Source: Bryopsis sp. KO-2023
Taxonomy: Eukaryota > Chlorophyta > Ulvophyceae > Bryopsidales > Bryopsidaceae
Reading direction: 5' to 3'
NCBI GenBank assembly: GCA_030272585.1
Contig: BSYQ01000006.1
Coordinates: 811,001-875,000, forward strand
DNA length: 64,000 nt
The position numbers and the translations under genes are program-made. Positions 48,394 to 59,201 of this stretch are shown piece by piece (the first letter of the stretch is position 1; every line of letters starts with the position of its first letter). Below the pieces are notes generated by a model that was not told the origin of the DNA, searched no databases, and was given only the letters and a program-made list of their open reading frames with translations.

Positions 48394-50591
48394 AAATAAA
48401 TAAATCTGGACATCTTTCTAACAACATTTATTTACGACATTTTATTCTTATATTCTCTCTTTTTCTGGAGATGCCCTCAAATCCCCATGAAAATGTAAAA
48501 ATAGATAAGTAAAATGAAAGAATAAATAATGAAAATAAAAACAAATAGCTACCTGCGATAAATGACACTACAGGTTTGGTGGTTCCGCTGGCTTTAATGA
48601 ACTCGGCAGCATCTTCTTCGGCAGACCCGCCGATTTCTCCGATCATGATTATTCCCTCAGTCTATAGCCAGAAAAGAGGCCACAAAAACACACAACAATA
48701 TATCATCCTTTTCAGAAAGGGCCCCTGGATTTTGAGCCAATCACTACATTTCAGAGGGGAAAGGGCCACCCTGTAGGTAGAGGTGTGTTCCTATTGGGAC
48801 CGATCTTTTTCCAAAGACATCTAAAATTTTTCCACATTTAATCGGTTTTTGAAGCACGTATTTTTTGAATAGATTCATTGTTCAGGGGTCGTAGTAAAGG
48901 TTCAAAGTCAAAATCCCTGAACCTATAAAAGGAGGGTGTGCAACAGTCCAACCCACCTGTGGATCTTTCACGAATTTTTCCAATGCGTCGACAAAATTTG
49001 TTCCATTGAATGGATCGCCACCGATGCCGACGACCGTGGATTGTCCGAGGCCAGTGTTGGTGGTTTGGAAAACTGCCTACCAAAAAAAAGCAAACACATG
49101 GCATTACCTTCACGATTTGATAAACTCTGATCAAACATGCCATGGTTGTCTTGCTCCATAGCAGTGGCTGGAAACGATCATCCAAAAATCAGAAAACTTC
49201 CTTTGATTTGAAAGCGGATTTTTGCAGTGAAGGGTGTTACCTCGTATGTGAGGGTTCCAGATCGCGACACGATTCCAATTTTGCCAGGTTGGTGAATGTA
49301 CCCCTGCCCAATAAAAATTACAGAAAAGAACAAAGAAAACACTCAGAATAAAAACAAACATATTATTGAAGAAGGGGAGAAACAAGCCACCTCAGCAGCC
49401 CAACATCAAATGAAGGTTTTTTTGGTCCATTGAGAGAATCGGTTGCTGGGCTTTTTGAGAAAAGATGTGAAGCAATGTTTAGAACTCATTCAACAATGGC
49501 TTGGAATTCTCTACCGGCATGATTCCGATTTTGCATTCGCCAGGTTTAATTATTCCGGGGCAGTTGGGGCCGATCAACCTCGTCTTGGTTTGACTAGCCA
49601 TTGCCTTCTTGACTCTGACCTGCCACATTGAATCGAAAACAAACTCATAAGACGAAAAGCAATAACCGATAAATTGTATATTCTCTACACCAAAACGAAA
49701 AGATTAAACCATCATTGGGCAGTCATGCTCGGTCTTCAAAAACAAGTTTTGCTGACCAGGTTTTATGGATTCATTGATTCACTTTCAGATTGAATCTAGA
49801 ACAGGCAATAGGGCTGGGTTCAACAGGTTCCCAACATTTCAACATGCAAGGTACGGCAATTAGGGCAAAAGCATAAAATAAAACCCCCGTATTATTTCGC
49901 TAGGGCAAGCAATCAGTTCACCCACCATGTCGTGCTGTGGAATTCCTTCAGTGATGCAGACAACCAAGTCCATTTCCGCTTCGACGGCCTCCAAAACGGC
50001 TTTTGCTGCAAAGGGGGGTGGAACATAGACCACCGATGCGTTGCAACCGGTGGCTGCCTTGGCTTCTTGCACAGTGTTGAAAATGGGGAGGCCCAAATGT
50101 GTTTTGCCTCCTTTTCCAGGAGTCACCCCACTCACCATTTGAGTTCCGTATGCAATTGCCTGACAGGAGCACCTCCGTACATTCAAAAGGAAAAAGAAAA
50201 AAAAAACAAGAGACAGCAGAAGTTCCAGTTCGAATAGAAATCCATGAAAGGGGGGGGGGGGGGGCATCTAGGTGCTTTATTTAGAAAACACGATCAGCGG
50301 TGGGATCAACCAAGAATTCAAGGTCTGACATAATGTAGTGAAAATATTTGGGTTTTGAACCCTCCAAAGAAAACAAAAAAACGGATATACAAGAAATGGA
50401 TTGGTTCTGCCAAGAACGGAATTGGGTGTCATGACTCTTTAGTCAATGGCAAAAGAAGTAAATTTCCTTCCTTTTTTTTCAAAAAAAGTTGGCTCCATTA
50501 CCTGTTCCGTATGGAAGGTCCCATTTTTGCCAGTAATCCCCTGGCAGACTACCTTGGTATTCTTGTCAACAAAAACTGCTGGTGGAGCAAC
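46328..50591 (-). CDS. SUCLG1: Succinyl-CoA ligase (ADP/GDP-forming) alpha subunit, mitochondrial
   Basis: Citric-acid-cycle enzyme converting succinyl-CoA to succinate with substrate-level phosphorylation; partners the beta subunit in the mitochondrial matrix. Exons on the minus strand: 50502-50591 ([20 protein letters not shown]), 49926-50160 ([20 protein letters not shown] ... [10 protein letters not shown]), 49515-49619 ([19 protein letters not shown]), 49241-49303 ([20 protein letters not shown]), 48957-49076 ([18 protein letters not shown]), 48553-48661 ([18 protein letters not shown]), 46953-47062 ([17 protein letters not shown], containing the active-site His that is phosphorylated) and 46328-46396 ([12 protein letters not shown], stop TGA). 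All junctions keep phase. Length from VDKN to the stop matches the family. The exon with the start codon and targeting peptide lies upstream of 50591 and was not resolved. The 1.5-kb intron 47063-48552 contains an antisense LINE tail. Confidence 0.95.
47387..48405 (+). mobile_element. 5'-truncated LINE (non-LTR retrotransposon) 3' end
   Basis: An open frame from 47387 to 48118 encodes the C-terminal end of a non-LTR retrotransposon protein: [35 protein letters not shown] and a zinc-binding-like CWFC ... H ... C block (about 47886-47972, CWFCAHRD then NHLLWDCPG). A 3' UTR and a tail of A-runs and (AAAT)n follow. The upstream reverse transcriptase palm and endonuclease are missing, typical of 5' truncation. 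An (AAAT)n stretch also precedes the insertion (47366-47391). It lies in a succinyl-CoA ligase intron, in antisense orientation. Confidence 0.85.
48211..48405 (+). repeat. Duplicated LINE 3' tail
   Basis: The segment GTATAGTGGACGGGCTACAT through TGTAACACATTTG, followed by an A-run and (AAAT)n, occurs twice in tandem (from 48211 and from 48304), nearly identical. Confidence 0.85.
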
Positions 50592-51791
50592 CTAATCCAG
50601 GCATCATGGCATTCCCATAAGAAACTTGAAAGAAAAAAATTCGTGAAAAAACTAAAATTTATATAATTGCTGGAAGGGAATAGTTTACAATCTTGGATAC
50701 CATCAGAATTTGCTTTGATTCAAAAAAGATCCTTATTTTTTGCTTCAAGAAAAGGTCATGGGGTTGCACTACCATGGCAAATGATCAGTTCTAGGTTTTC
50801 TTAACAGGAAAGCAGCCATGCCCCTGGAGGGCACTAGACCTGGGTGTTCAGTGGCAGTGATATAAGCTGTGATCAACTGCCTTGATCACAGTGGAAAACA
50901 AAAATTGGCAAGATGTCGGAAGCTTCTTGCGATCCCAGAAATCAGGGTTCCGTTACAAAAGTCTGAAGCGTGACCTCGACACTGCGGAGCGATGCAAGCG
51001 ATCGGTGTGTTACACGGGCCAAACCTACCTCGCTCGAGAAGGACCTCAAGGATTGCGCCCCTCCCAACACCTTTCGAAAATTTCTGCCCGTTGAACAAAC
51101 CAAACGTCAGCTCGGCGATCCAGGAGCGCACGAAAGTGTGTCGACTACCTGCGGTCGCTTCACCGCACCCACGCACCTTAAAGAGTTCAACATATTTGCC
51201 TTCCAGTGGAAATCCCCCTTTTTTTTTCGCCCGGTTTAGCTGTTGAGTGGGAATGCCGTTCGAATTTCTGTCATGATCGGTTAGAGTTTCGAGGGTCTAA
51301 TCATGAGAAGCTGCACACATGGCTGGAGCGTTTTTTTCTTGCCGCTGCGGCCGTTGCGAATTATGTCGGTCGGTGGAACAAACTCGATGTTGCGCTCGCT
51401 CCAAAGCCGGACCCCCCTTCTTCCCAAAAGAAAGTAAATCAAACGTGCGATCACCCTGCGTTGTTCGACTGTCGAGAAGGACTTGTCGTTCACTTGTTGG
51501 CGGCAGTTCCGCCTGTAACAGGCAGAACCGACAAGTTTCGTAACTTGTCGTTTTGTTTCTTGTGGTTTCTTGAGCGCACTTCTCCCTCCGAGTGAAACGA
51601 GTTTTGTTGAGCAAGACGTCTCTAAGCGTCGCCCCATCGCATACGACATGTCGAAAATCACAGCTTGCATTTCTTTTTTTTTTTTTTTGGGGGGGGGGGC
51701 AATTTCTTCCGCAGCCCAAAGATATGCAGCGCCGCAAACGTCCGCGGACAATGCCAGGCTCTGTTCTTCAGCGGCAAACAAAACAATACGT
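50592..51791. other. Region upstream of succinyl-CoA ligase exons
   Basis: Should contain the first exon or exons (start codon and mitochondrial presequence) of the minus-strand ligase gene. A basic stretch on the minus strand near 50890-50960 (SGIARSFRHLANF) resembles a presequence, but no ATG and donor could be matched in phase. Nothing else is supported; open frames here overlap on both strands without domains. Confidence 0.4.
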
Positions 51792-51870
51792 GTCGCGAGT
51801 GGGATTCGAACCCACGCTCTTTCGAACTAGAACCTGAATCTAGCGCCTTAGACCGCTCGGCCATCGCGAC
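51792..51870 (-). tRNA. tRNA-Leu (anticodon CAG)
   Basis: On the minus strand GTCGCGA pairs with TCGCGAC as a perfect 7-bp acceptor stem. The D arm contains GGCCGAGCGGTCTAAGGC, the leucine/serine class pattern. The anticodon stem CTAGA/TCTAG encloses loop TTCAGGT, so the anticodon is CAG. A variable region of about 11 bases follows, then T arm GTGGG-TTCGAAT-CCCAC. Length is 79 bases with no intron. It reads CUG leucine codons. Confidence 0.95.
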
Positions 51871-52959
51871 TTTCGAACACTTGTCGACCTTTGGTGATTA
51901 TAATGGTTGGGGACGCAACTCTGGGGCAATTTCCCTCACTTTCTAATCAGCTCGACTCTCAAAGTGGAAACCCACATTGTCTGTCAGTTTTCTTTCGAAG
52001 TTCGGAGCGGTAGATATCATCCACGAAGCGGTATTCAATTTGCCGGCTCTGACCAGGCAATATCCGCAAAGCTTCCTTATCGATTCCTTCCAATGTGGAG
52101 TGGATTTGCGTTAATTGTGCTGCAGCGATTTTCCAGTTTACAGAACAATAGTGCAAGCATCACCGTTTTTTTTTGTTATGAAAAGTATAACACTATACTT
52201 TGGGGGGGTGGGGGGCGCTGTAGGGAGGGCAGATTTCAACAAATTGCGGAAACAACAATTTGTTTTTTTTGTTTTTTTTGTTTTTTTTCAGATTGTATTT
52301 GGCAGTAAAACAGGTGCTGCTGACGATTGAGAGTCTCTCAGTGGGTTAAATGAAATCATGCAGAACAGAACAGAATGCTTGGGGAAGCGGAAACAACAAG
52401 AGAAAGATCTCTGTAGGTCTGAGATGGCCAAGAAAATACGAAAACTCTAGGTCAAAAAGGGTATCTATTTGTTTGGTTTGGGCAGTTGCCTCTGGCAGTC
52501 CCCCCCCCCTTTCCTGTCGCCTTTCTTTCCCACGGTTTCTTCTGGGCCTGAGCAGCGATATATATTTTCCTGGTTGAGAAGTTATACATCCTTTTCCAGC
52601 TCTTTTTCCAGCTGTATCACAAACATTACAAGATATGTAACTGCTCAGTAAACATTGCTATAATTCTCGGTGAGTGTGTGTGGGGGGGGGGGAGGGGGGG
52701 GGTGCTTAAGAAATAATGCTGTGGGCATGCTCAGACGATGATGGCTGTTAAGGAAACGTTTCCTTTCCTTTCTTCATGGAAATTTCCTATTTCCTATTTC
52801 ATGTTATAATGAATTCAATGAATGCATGGTCAGACCATCTGTCACTGAATGCAACTGAGATGAATGCAATCATCATCATATGATGATCAGTTTATGGACC
52901 AACTCTGGGACACTGCACCGTGGAGCCCCAGTCCTGTTTTGCTTGTGTTGAATGGTGGA
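51871..52959. other. Intergenic
   Basis: No gene seen. Contains T-runs near 52260 and a poly-G patch near 52680-52705. Ends at the target duplication of the hAT-like element. Confidence 0.5.
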
Positions 52960-53854
52960 CATAGGCGCAACCAGGACTTCGGGGGAGGGGGGGCCAAACT
53001 ATTTTTTTGGGGGGCCACTTCTAATTTTCATTTTTTTTTAATCAACATAATTTTTGCTTTTTTTTTTTAAGAGTGTTTTTGTTTCCAGTTTTACAAACAC
53101 CTGCCACTCCGTCAATCTCACCCAAACGCCACCTGCAGGTTTATATTAACTGGGCACTCTTTCCCAAGAAACCCCTAGAAATTCGACTGGTGAAAAAACC
53201 GTCTACACAAACCCAGCCAACAACAACTTCAATAACTTTGAAAATTTTTGCTTTCGCTTTTCCACACAAACTATTTGCAACCAATCCAACTGTTCTTAAT
53301 ATTCGTGTTTTTTTTTTTATGCTCATTGTTTTGATTGGGTGGGTCATTTGACAGAGTTTCTAAAATTTGTTGATTGGTCGTCCGGTCCCCATGCTGACTG
53401 CGCGACTGAAGCTACTGGTGCTTTAGTACTTACGTCTTATTCCCACCCTAGTTTCTCCCAGTTGTAAAAATTTGCAGCAAAGCTAGCTGCGATCAAGCGA
53501 GAGTTGCACACAGTTTTCGCCGTCCCTAGTTCAGAAATGACTCGCCACTTTCCACGGCAGAGTGACTGCATCCTGTGACCCTCGGCACGAAAGAGAGGGG
53601 CTCGTCTAGTCCTGACGCACGCATCAACAGGGCGGTCCGCCAGGAAAAATGCACTACACACAATCCTTTTGTAGCTATTGCTATAATCGTTGCTGTTTTC
53701 AGCTGGGGATTGTGCCGCAAAACATCTGCTTAATAGAATTTTTTTTGTTTGCTTGCCAAGGAGTGCTCGCTTTCTTGCGGGGGCCAGAATTTTTCTTAGG
53801 GGGGCCAGACCCCCCCCGCCGCCCCCCCCCCGCCCCCCCCCGGTTGCGCCTATG
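52960..53854. mobile_element. hAT-like non-autonomous element (895 bp)
   Basis: Ends are CATAGGCGCAACC (52960) and GGTTGCGCCTATG (to 53854), a perfect 13-bp inverted repeat. Flanking 8-mers ATGGTGGA (52952-52959) and ATGGTGGG (53855-53862) agree at 7 of 8 positions. G/C homopolymer-rich subterminal regions surround a non-coding, A/T-rich middle. Same family as 20827-21023. Confidence 0.82.
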
Positions 53855-54376
53855 ATGGTGGGCACTGAATCTACGGTCAACGATATAATGCATGCCTGGT
53901 AAGCAGATTCCAATTGGCTACTGCATTCCAATTCACCCCCATGAACATGACATCCACTGTAAATTTCTGGAATTTCAAACTACTTTTTTCCGAAATTGGT
54001 GCCTCCACAAGTATTCAGTGATAGCATTCATCAGTCAGGACCCTGCCCCTTATGATTTTACCCAAGCAAAATGTCTTTCCTTCTTCAAATTTTGTTTCGA
54101 AGCTTCAAGCAATCGATGATTAGCTGTTGCCTGATGAGTCATTCTGCTCCTATCACAACCAAATACCAACAATCATATTATAGAAAAAACATGGATCCAT
54201 CAGCCATCCTTCAAGAAGACAAAAACACAAAAGACAAAACAAAAGACAAAACAAAAGACAAAACAAAAGACAAAACAAAAGACAAAAAACAAAAAACAAA
54301 AAACCACCAACCACCAACCACCAACCAAACAACAAACAACAAACAACAAACCCGTGGGAGTCTGCTGAGTCAATAC
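53855..54376. other. Spacer before Gypsy C, distal 3' flank of the beta-helix gene
   Basis: No gene seen. The end of this stretch (GTGGGAGTCTGCTGAGTC, about 54353-54371) is the continuation of the 3' flank of the gene at 59.2 kb, separated from it by Gypsy C. Confidence 0.6.
54226..54352. repeat. Simple tandem repeats (12-mer AAAAGACAAAAC, then AACCACC and AACAAAC units)
   Basis: Five to six copies of a 12-bp unit followed by shorter repeats of related composition. The equivalent place beside the 21.35-kb paralogous fragment has only a short A/C-rich run, so the tract has expanded here or contracted there. Confidence 0.85.
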
Positions 54377-54526
54377 TATCAAGAACGTGAAGTAAACAGC
54401 TGCTTACATCGAATCAAGGTACCTCTGTTCTTTTAACCACAACCATGTTCGATCTATCCCATGTTCTAATTCTATGAAATGACTCCCTCTAATCAATCAC
54501 GAGCTACCTTCCCATCAATTCTGACA
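54377..54526 (-). repeat. Gypsy C 3' LTR
   Basis: 150 bp, appears identical to 58883-59032; unusually short for a Gypsy LTR. In element orientation it begins TGTCAG and ends TTGATA. Confidence 0.92.
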
Positions 54527-54533
54527 CGCTTCC

Positions 54534-57500
54534 CTAGCGCTTAAAATATCGACGTAACCTATCATGATGAAACACTCCCTTTATCTTAACCCCTTCAATG
54601 GTTTCCAATTCAAACAAACGGTTCCCTTTCTTTTTCTGAACTCGATAAGGGCCCTTCCATTTCGGTTCAAACTTCTGACCATGCACACCATCGCCAAAGT
54701 TATTTCTGACCAAAACCAAACCCCCAATCACAATTTCCTTTTCCAAAAACTTCTGGGGATCCAATTCTGCAACTTGCTTTTCTCCTATTTGCTTTTCAAG
54801 ATCACGAACCTTTCTCCTAATTTCCAAAATATCCACTTTCTTTCCCTGTGCATTTTGACCCAATAAAATTTCTCGGGGCGAAAAACCCAAAACACTTGAA
54901 CGCGAATCTCTCATCAGCTCAACTGCCTCAGTTACGAATTCCGACCACCTCGATTTATCTTTCCAACACATGCGCTGCAGTCGATGCACGAGCGTCTGAT
55001 TCGCTCTTTCTACTCTACCATTTGATTTTGGCGAGTACGAACTGATCTCTACCTTTTCAATTTTTTTTTCGACCAGATATTTGGCAAAATACGAACTGCC
55101 AAACGCTCCTCCATTATCGCCCATCAGTGACTCAATACGGCCCCACTTATGTCTCCAAGCTTCCACAAAATGAACGAGCTGATCGCTGGTCGCACTGGAC
55201 ACTGGTTTCGCTTCAACCCAGCGCGAAAAGAAGTCTACACCTACCAAAATGTATTTGTGCACGCCACTAATATCCAGGGGTCCCACAAAATCCACCGCCA
55301 CCACTTGCATAGGACGATCTGTAGGAATCGACAAGCTGGAGGCAGTCTTCCTCAGTTTTCCAAACCGCTGGCACGTGTCACAAGTACGGCAGTGTGCCTC
55401 TGCATCCTTTCGCATATCTGTCCAAAAAAAAGATCGACGCATCCTCTCCAAGGTTTTCTCGACACCAAAGTGCCCAGCTTTATCGTGACACGTCTCCAAA
55501 ACCGTCTTGACCATACTGCGCGGAATCACCACCTTATAATCTGAATCCATCCATTTCTGCAACATTCCATTTTTCCAAACCAGCTGATGCTTGTAGCACA
55601 ACTGAGCTGCCTGCAAAAACCCTTTCCATTGCTCTTCCTTTTCCAATTCCTTTTTCAAGCACAACTCCTGATTTCCAGCTTCCACAGGGCAAACCTCCGA
55701 ACGCTCAACGAGATAACGTTGACGAGATAATAAGTCGGCCAAAAAATTCTCCTGGCCGGCAATATGGTGCACACGCAAAGGGTACACAAAAAGATCTTGC
55801 ACCTGAGCCAATTGGCGACGTATAAAATCGGTGGAAGACGTAGCCGAAAACATCGCCACCACCGTTCGATTATCAGTATAGATATCGAATTTCTGGTTAA
55901 TCAAAAAGGCGCGAAGGGCCGTTACCGCTCTGCAAAACCCTCGCAGTTCCGAAAAATTGGAGGAGCGAAAGGGCTGAGTATTATAGGCACTCCACATAGC
56001 CACCAGCCGCTGACCTTGCACCAAAAGAGCACCATGAGCCAAAGACGAACTGTCAACGTACAGACGCAAGGGCTCGTCGGAATGTGGCTGCCAATAATGC
56101 AATCGCCACAGGGCAGAAGTAAGTCGAGTGACCACGGTATCCCAATCTCGACAAAACTCCGGCGTAGAGAACCGATCTGGAGGGGCCTGACAATAAGCAC
56201 GCAGGCGAGCAAGAACCGCCGACACATTGGGGTTGAAAGGAATCAGCCCCAAACATAAACCGAAAAAACTCCGCAACTGCAAGCGGGAAACCGGGCGCTG
56301 AAATTGAGCGACCTTAGTAATCACCGAAGGATCCAAACAAACACCCTGGGCGGAAAAACGAACCCCCACGAAACAGACCTCATTCTGAAAAAACGAACAC
56401 TTCGCAAAATTAAGCACCCAACCATCGCGCTGAAGCTCTTCACAAAGAATAAGCAACGCGCGACGGTGGGACTCAATAGAATCCGACCCCAAACAAAGAT
56501 CATCAACATACCCCGATAATTCCGCATCCGGGACCTCTTTTCGTAACCGAGAACGAACACGGCTGAGAGAATATTGAATTGCCCGCAAAAACCAATGCAT
56601 TGAATTATGAAACCCAAAGGGCAACCGAGTAAAAACGAAAAATTGGTGGTCGAAACAAATCCCAAAAAATTTATGCAACGACGGATGCAGGCGAATACAA
56701 GTGAACGCCGACGACACATCCAAAGTAGAAAAAATTTTCTTTTGCCCTAAGGTACGAACCAAGGCATGGCGATGCAAGCCTGGAGAAAAAACTTGACGCA
56801 CTGAGGCGTTAAGCAAACGAAAATCCACGACCATACGCAACGCAGAGGAATGAGGTTTGGGAACCATAAAAAAAGGGGCCATTACCCGAGGGGTCCAGGA
56901 AACCGGCCGCAGAACGCCTTGCTTGGTCCAGGTAGTGATCTGTTGCTGAGCAGCAAGAAACTCCTGACCCACCAGGGGAGGTTGGGGGGGTGCAAGCGTG
57001 CTAGGAGTCGAAACAAAAGGCAATTCCTCGATGACCTCAGGTTTGAACGAGCCCACTGTCGACGCAAACAAGGCCGGAAATTGCGAGGGTAAATCCGCAG
57101 CACAGGGCCGAACATTAGCAACCATAGTAGCGGGAGTGGTGGGAGGGGAATAAGTAGCGAGAGTACGAACAATCCCATCCGCTTGCTTCAACTCCACTGT
57201 CGTTGCCGCCAACAAAACCCCAGCAATCGCTGTCCGACTTCCCAACATAACCGGCGTAGCTGTGGCATTAGTAAGAGTAACTCGCAGAGAGTGGCCGCGC
57301 ATCCAAATGGCCGAAGACGCCGATACACCCGCTGGCAAACGTCCAGAATCAAAAAATGCCACCGAGGTCGAGGGTACAATAGGGAGTACCACAGTAAGGG
57401 TGGATTGGGCAGCAATAACCCGAGAGGACCCCAAGGCACAGAACAAAACGCCATCCTTAACCACTGGCTGCACAGGCAAAGGCTCAGCAGCCGTCAAACG

Positions 57501-57911
57501 CCAAACAAACCCCTGATCACCAACCGACTCAGGAGCAACGGCCAAACATTGAACGGCAGGTTGGCGAGGAAGTTCCAAAACCCGATGCGCGGGATTGGGT
57601 TTGGCCTTGAGCTCACAAAGCACATCATTCCCCAAAATCATGTCGTAACCCAGCTCGGGACAGACAAAAACCCATTGCTGAAGAGATGTTTGTCCAATAG
57701 TGAGCGTCACCTGAGCGGTACCCAAACATGTTAACGCCGACTGATTAGCGCAGCGTAAAACGCGCTCCGTAGGTTGAGGAATAGCACCAGCCAACTTCGC
57801 AATCTTCGCCGAAATCAGAGAAACTCCAGCACCTGTATCAATGAGCCCATTGCACGTGACTTGTGCATTAATCACGGCAGGGCAAAACAACAGCGAACCC
57901 GAACTGGTCAT
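54534..57911 (-). mobile_element. Gypsy C Pol region
   Basis: About 1125 codons. Aspartic protease near the N-terminus (GLIDTGAGVSLISAKI); reverse transcriptase (MVVDFRLLN, FSTLDVSSAFTCIRL, LSGYVDDLCLGSD with a YVDD box, about residue 467); RNase H (LRLYVDSSSLAHGALLV, about 615); H2C2 zinc finger (HCRTCDTCQRF); integrase (VVAVDFVGPLDISG, LMGDNGGAFG, YSPKSNGRVERANQ). No chromodomain at the C-terminus. A sister type to element B rather than A, judging by the shared purine tract and integrase context. Confidence 0.93.
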
Positions 57912-57929
57912 CTTTACAGTGTTAACCCC

Positions 57930-58882
57930 TTAGCTTTGCTCCTCAGTGTCCCCCTGATTCGTATCAACATCGCCGCCAAACAAAGCATCCTCAAAAACTG
58001 GCACATCAATATTGAAAATTTTCTCCCGCTCCGTTTGACCCTGGCGATAATTCTTAGGCCGCTGCCACGGCCGATTCTGAAAACGACCTTGGCGTTGAGT
58101 CCCACGAGCTCCGTCACGTAAAACATCCTGTAAAAAATTGCGATAGCCCTGATTCCTGCGAGCCAAATGGCGTGAAGCCATACGAAAATCCTGCATCGTC
58201 TTAATAGCGGAAAACTCGACCCGTTCGCCCTGGATAACACTCTGCACATTAACTGTATCAATTTCCATCGGGTCCGCGGCGGAACCAACAGCTCCTCCTC
58301 CAGAATCCCACGCAAGGCTCTCATGCAAACGCTCCAGCATTGCCTTAAGAGTAGTCGAAGACTTAGGCAATGAACGCACGAGTTCCTGTGCTGACTTCGG
58401 GAGATGCGAATATAAAATACTGCACTTCACTGTTTCTGCGAGTTTGTCCATTTGATCTGCTGCCTGACAAAAACGAGTCGTGAAATGCTCCAGTTTCTCC
58501 TTAGGTCGCATTTTCTCCCTGCGCAGCTTTTGCTCATCTGACGCCAAGTCTGTAGGAAGCGCCGCCCGTAACTCAGCGACCAAAATAATCCATGCTTCAG
58601 CGGCTCCAACCGCACTCAAAGGACTAGCGAACACCGTAAACTCCGTGGCATCTTCTCCCGCATATTTCCCGTTAATAAAATTCAATTCCAGTCCTTGCGT
58701 TTGGACCCTTTCGATTCTATTCGCAAACAGCCGACATGCTGGGCTTCCTGGGACCGCTAATCGCAGTAACGCATACGATTTCTCCTCAAAAGAAATCCCC
58801 CCACACCCAGCATACGGAATAGCCCATTCAGCTACTTCCCTTGTCCAGGTTGAAAACTTCGTTTTCCCAAGCTCCGAAACCA
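57930..58882 (-). mobile_element. Gypsy C Gag-like region
   Basis: About 317 codons beginning MVSELGKTKFSTW. The first codons coincide with the primer-binding site. Capsid-like helices are followed by LVRSLPKSSTTLKAMLERL and a basic Arg-rich C-terminal segment (GYRNFLQDVLRDGARGTQRQ); no CCHC knuckle is visible. Confidence 0.8.
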
Positions 58883-59032
58883 TATCAAGAACGTGAAGTA
58901 AACAGCTGCTTACATCGAATCAAGGTACCTCTGTTCTTTTAACCACAACCATGTTCGATCTATCCCATGTTCTAATTCTATGAAATGACTCCCTCTAATC
59001 AATCACGAGCTACCTTCCCATCAATTCTGACA
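58883..59032 (-). repeat. Gypsy C 5' LTR
   Basis: 150 bp, pairs with 54377-54526. Confidence 0.92.
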
Positions 59033-59201
59033 ATACCAGAAAATATTGACATCACCCACAACTGAAATACTGAAAAAAAAGAGTATCAAAAACGCTGCAA
59101 AAATGTCATCATCGACCCCCAACTCCGCCCCCCCCCAAAAAATACAATCCGTATACGGTGCAAAAAGAAAAATTGCCATCAACGCCAGACCCAATAGGCA
59201 T

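Larger units (their letters stand above)
54377..59032 (-). mobile_element. Ty3/Gypsy LTR element C, looks whole
   Basis: Short LTRs of 150 bp at 54377-54526 and 58883-59032 appear identical and are flanked by ATAC (54373-54376 and 59033-59036). Primer-binding site TGGTTTCGGAGC abuts the 5' LTR, and purine tract AGGGAAGCG abuts the 3' LTR, the same as in element B. Two long reading frames (Gag-like, then protease-RT-RNase H-integrase) fill the element. It sits in the 3' flank of the 59.2-kb gene; the paralogous fragment at 21.37 kb shows the uninterrupted site GAGTCATACCAG. Identical LTRs point to very recent insertion. Confidence 0.95.

Noticed and set aside
51206-51600. 129-codon plus-strand frame upstream of the tRNA
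   Set aside because: Equally long frames exist on the other strand over the same bases and none has a domain.
53437-53931. 164-codon minus-strand frame
   Set aside because: Runs through the terminus and G/C homopolymers of the hAT-like element; not a gene.
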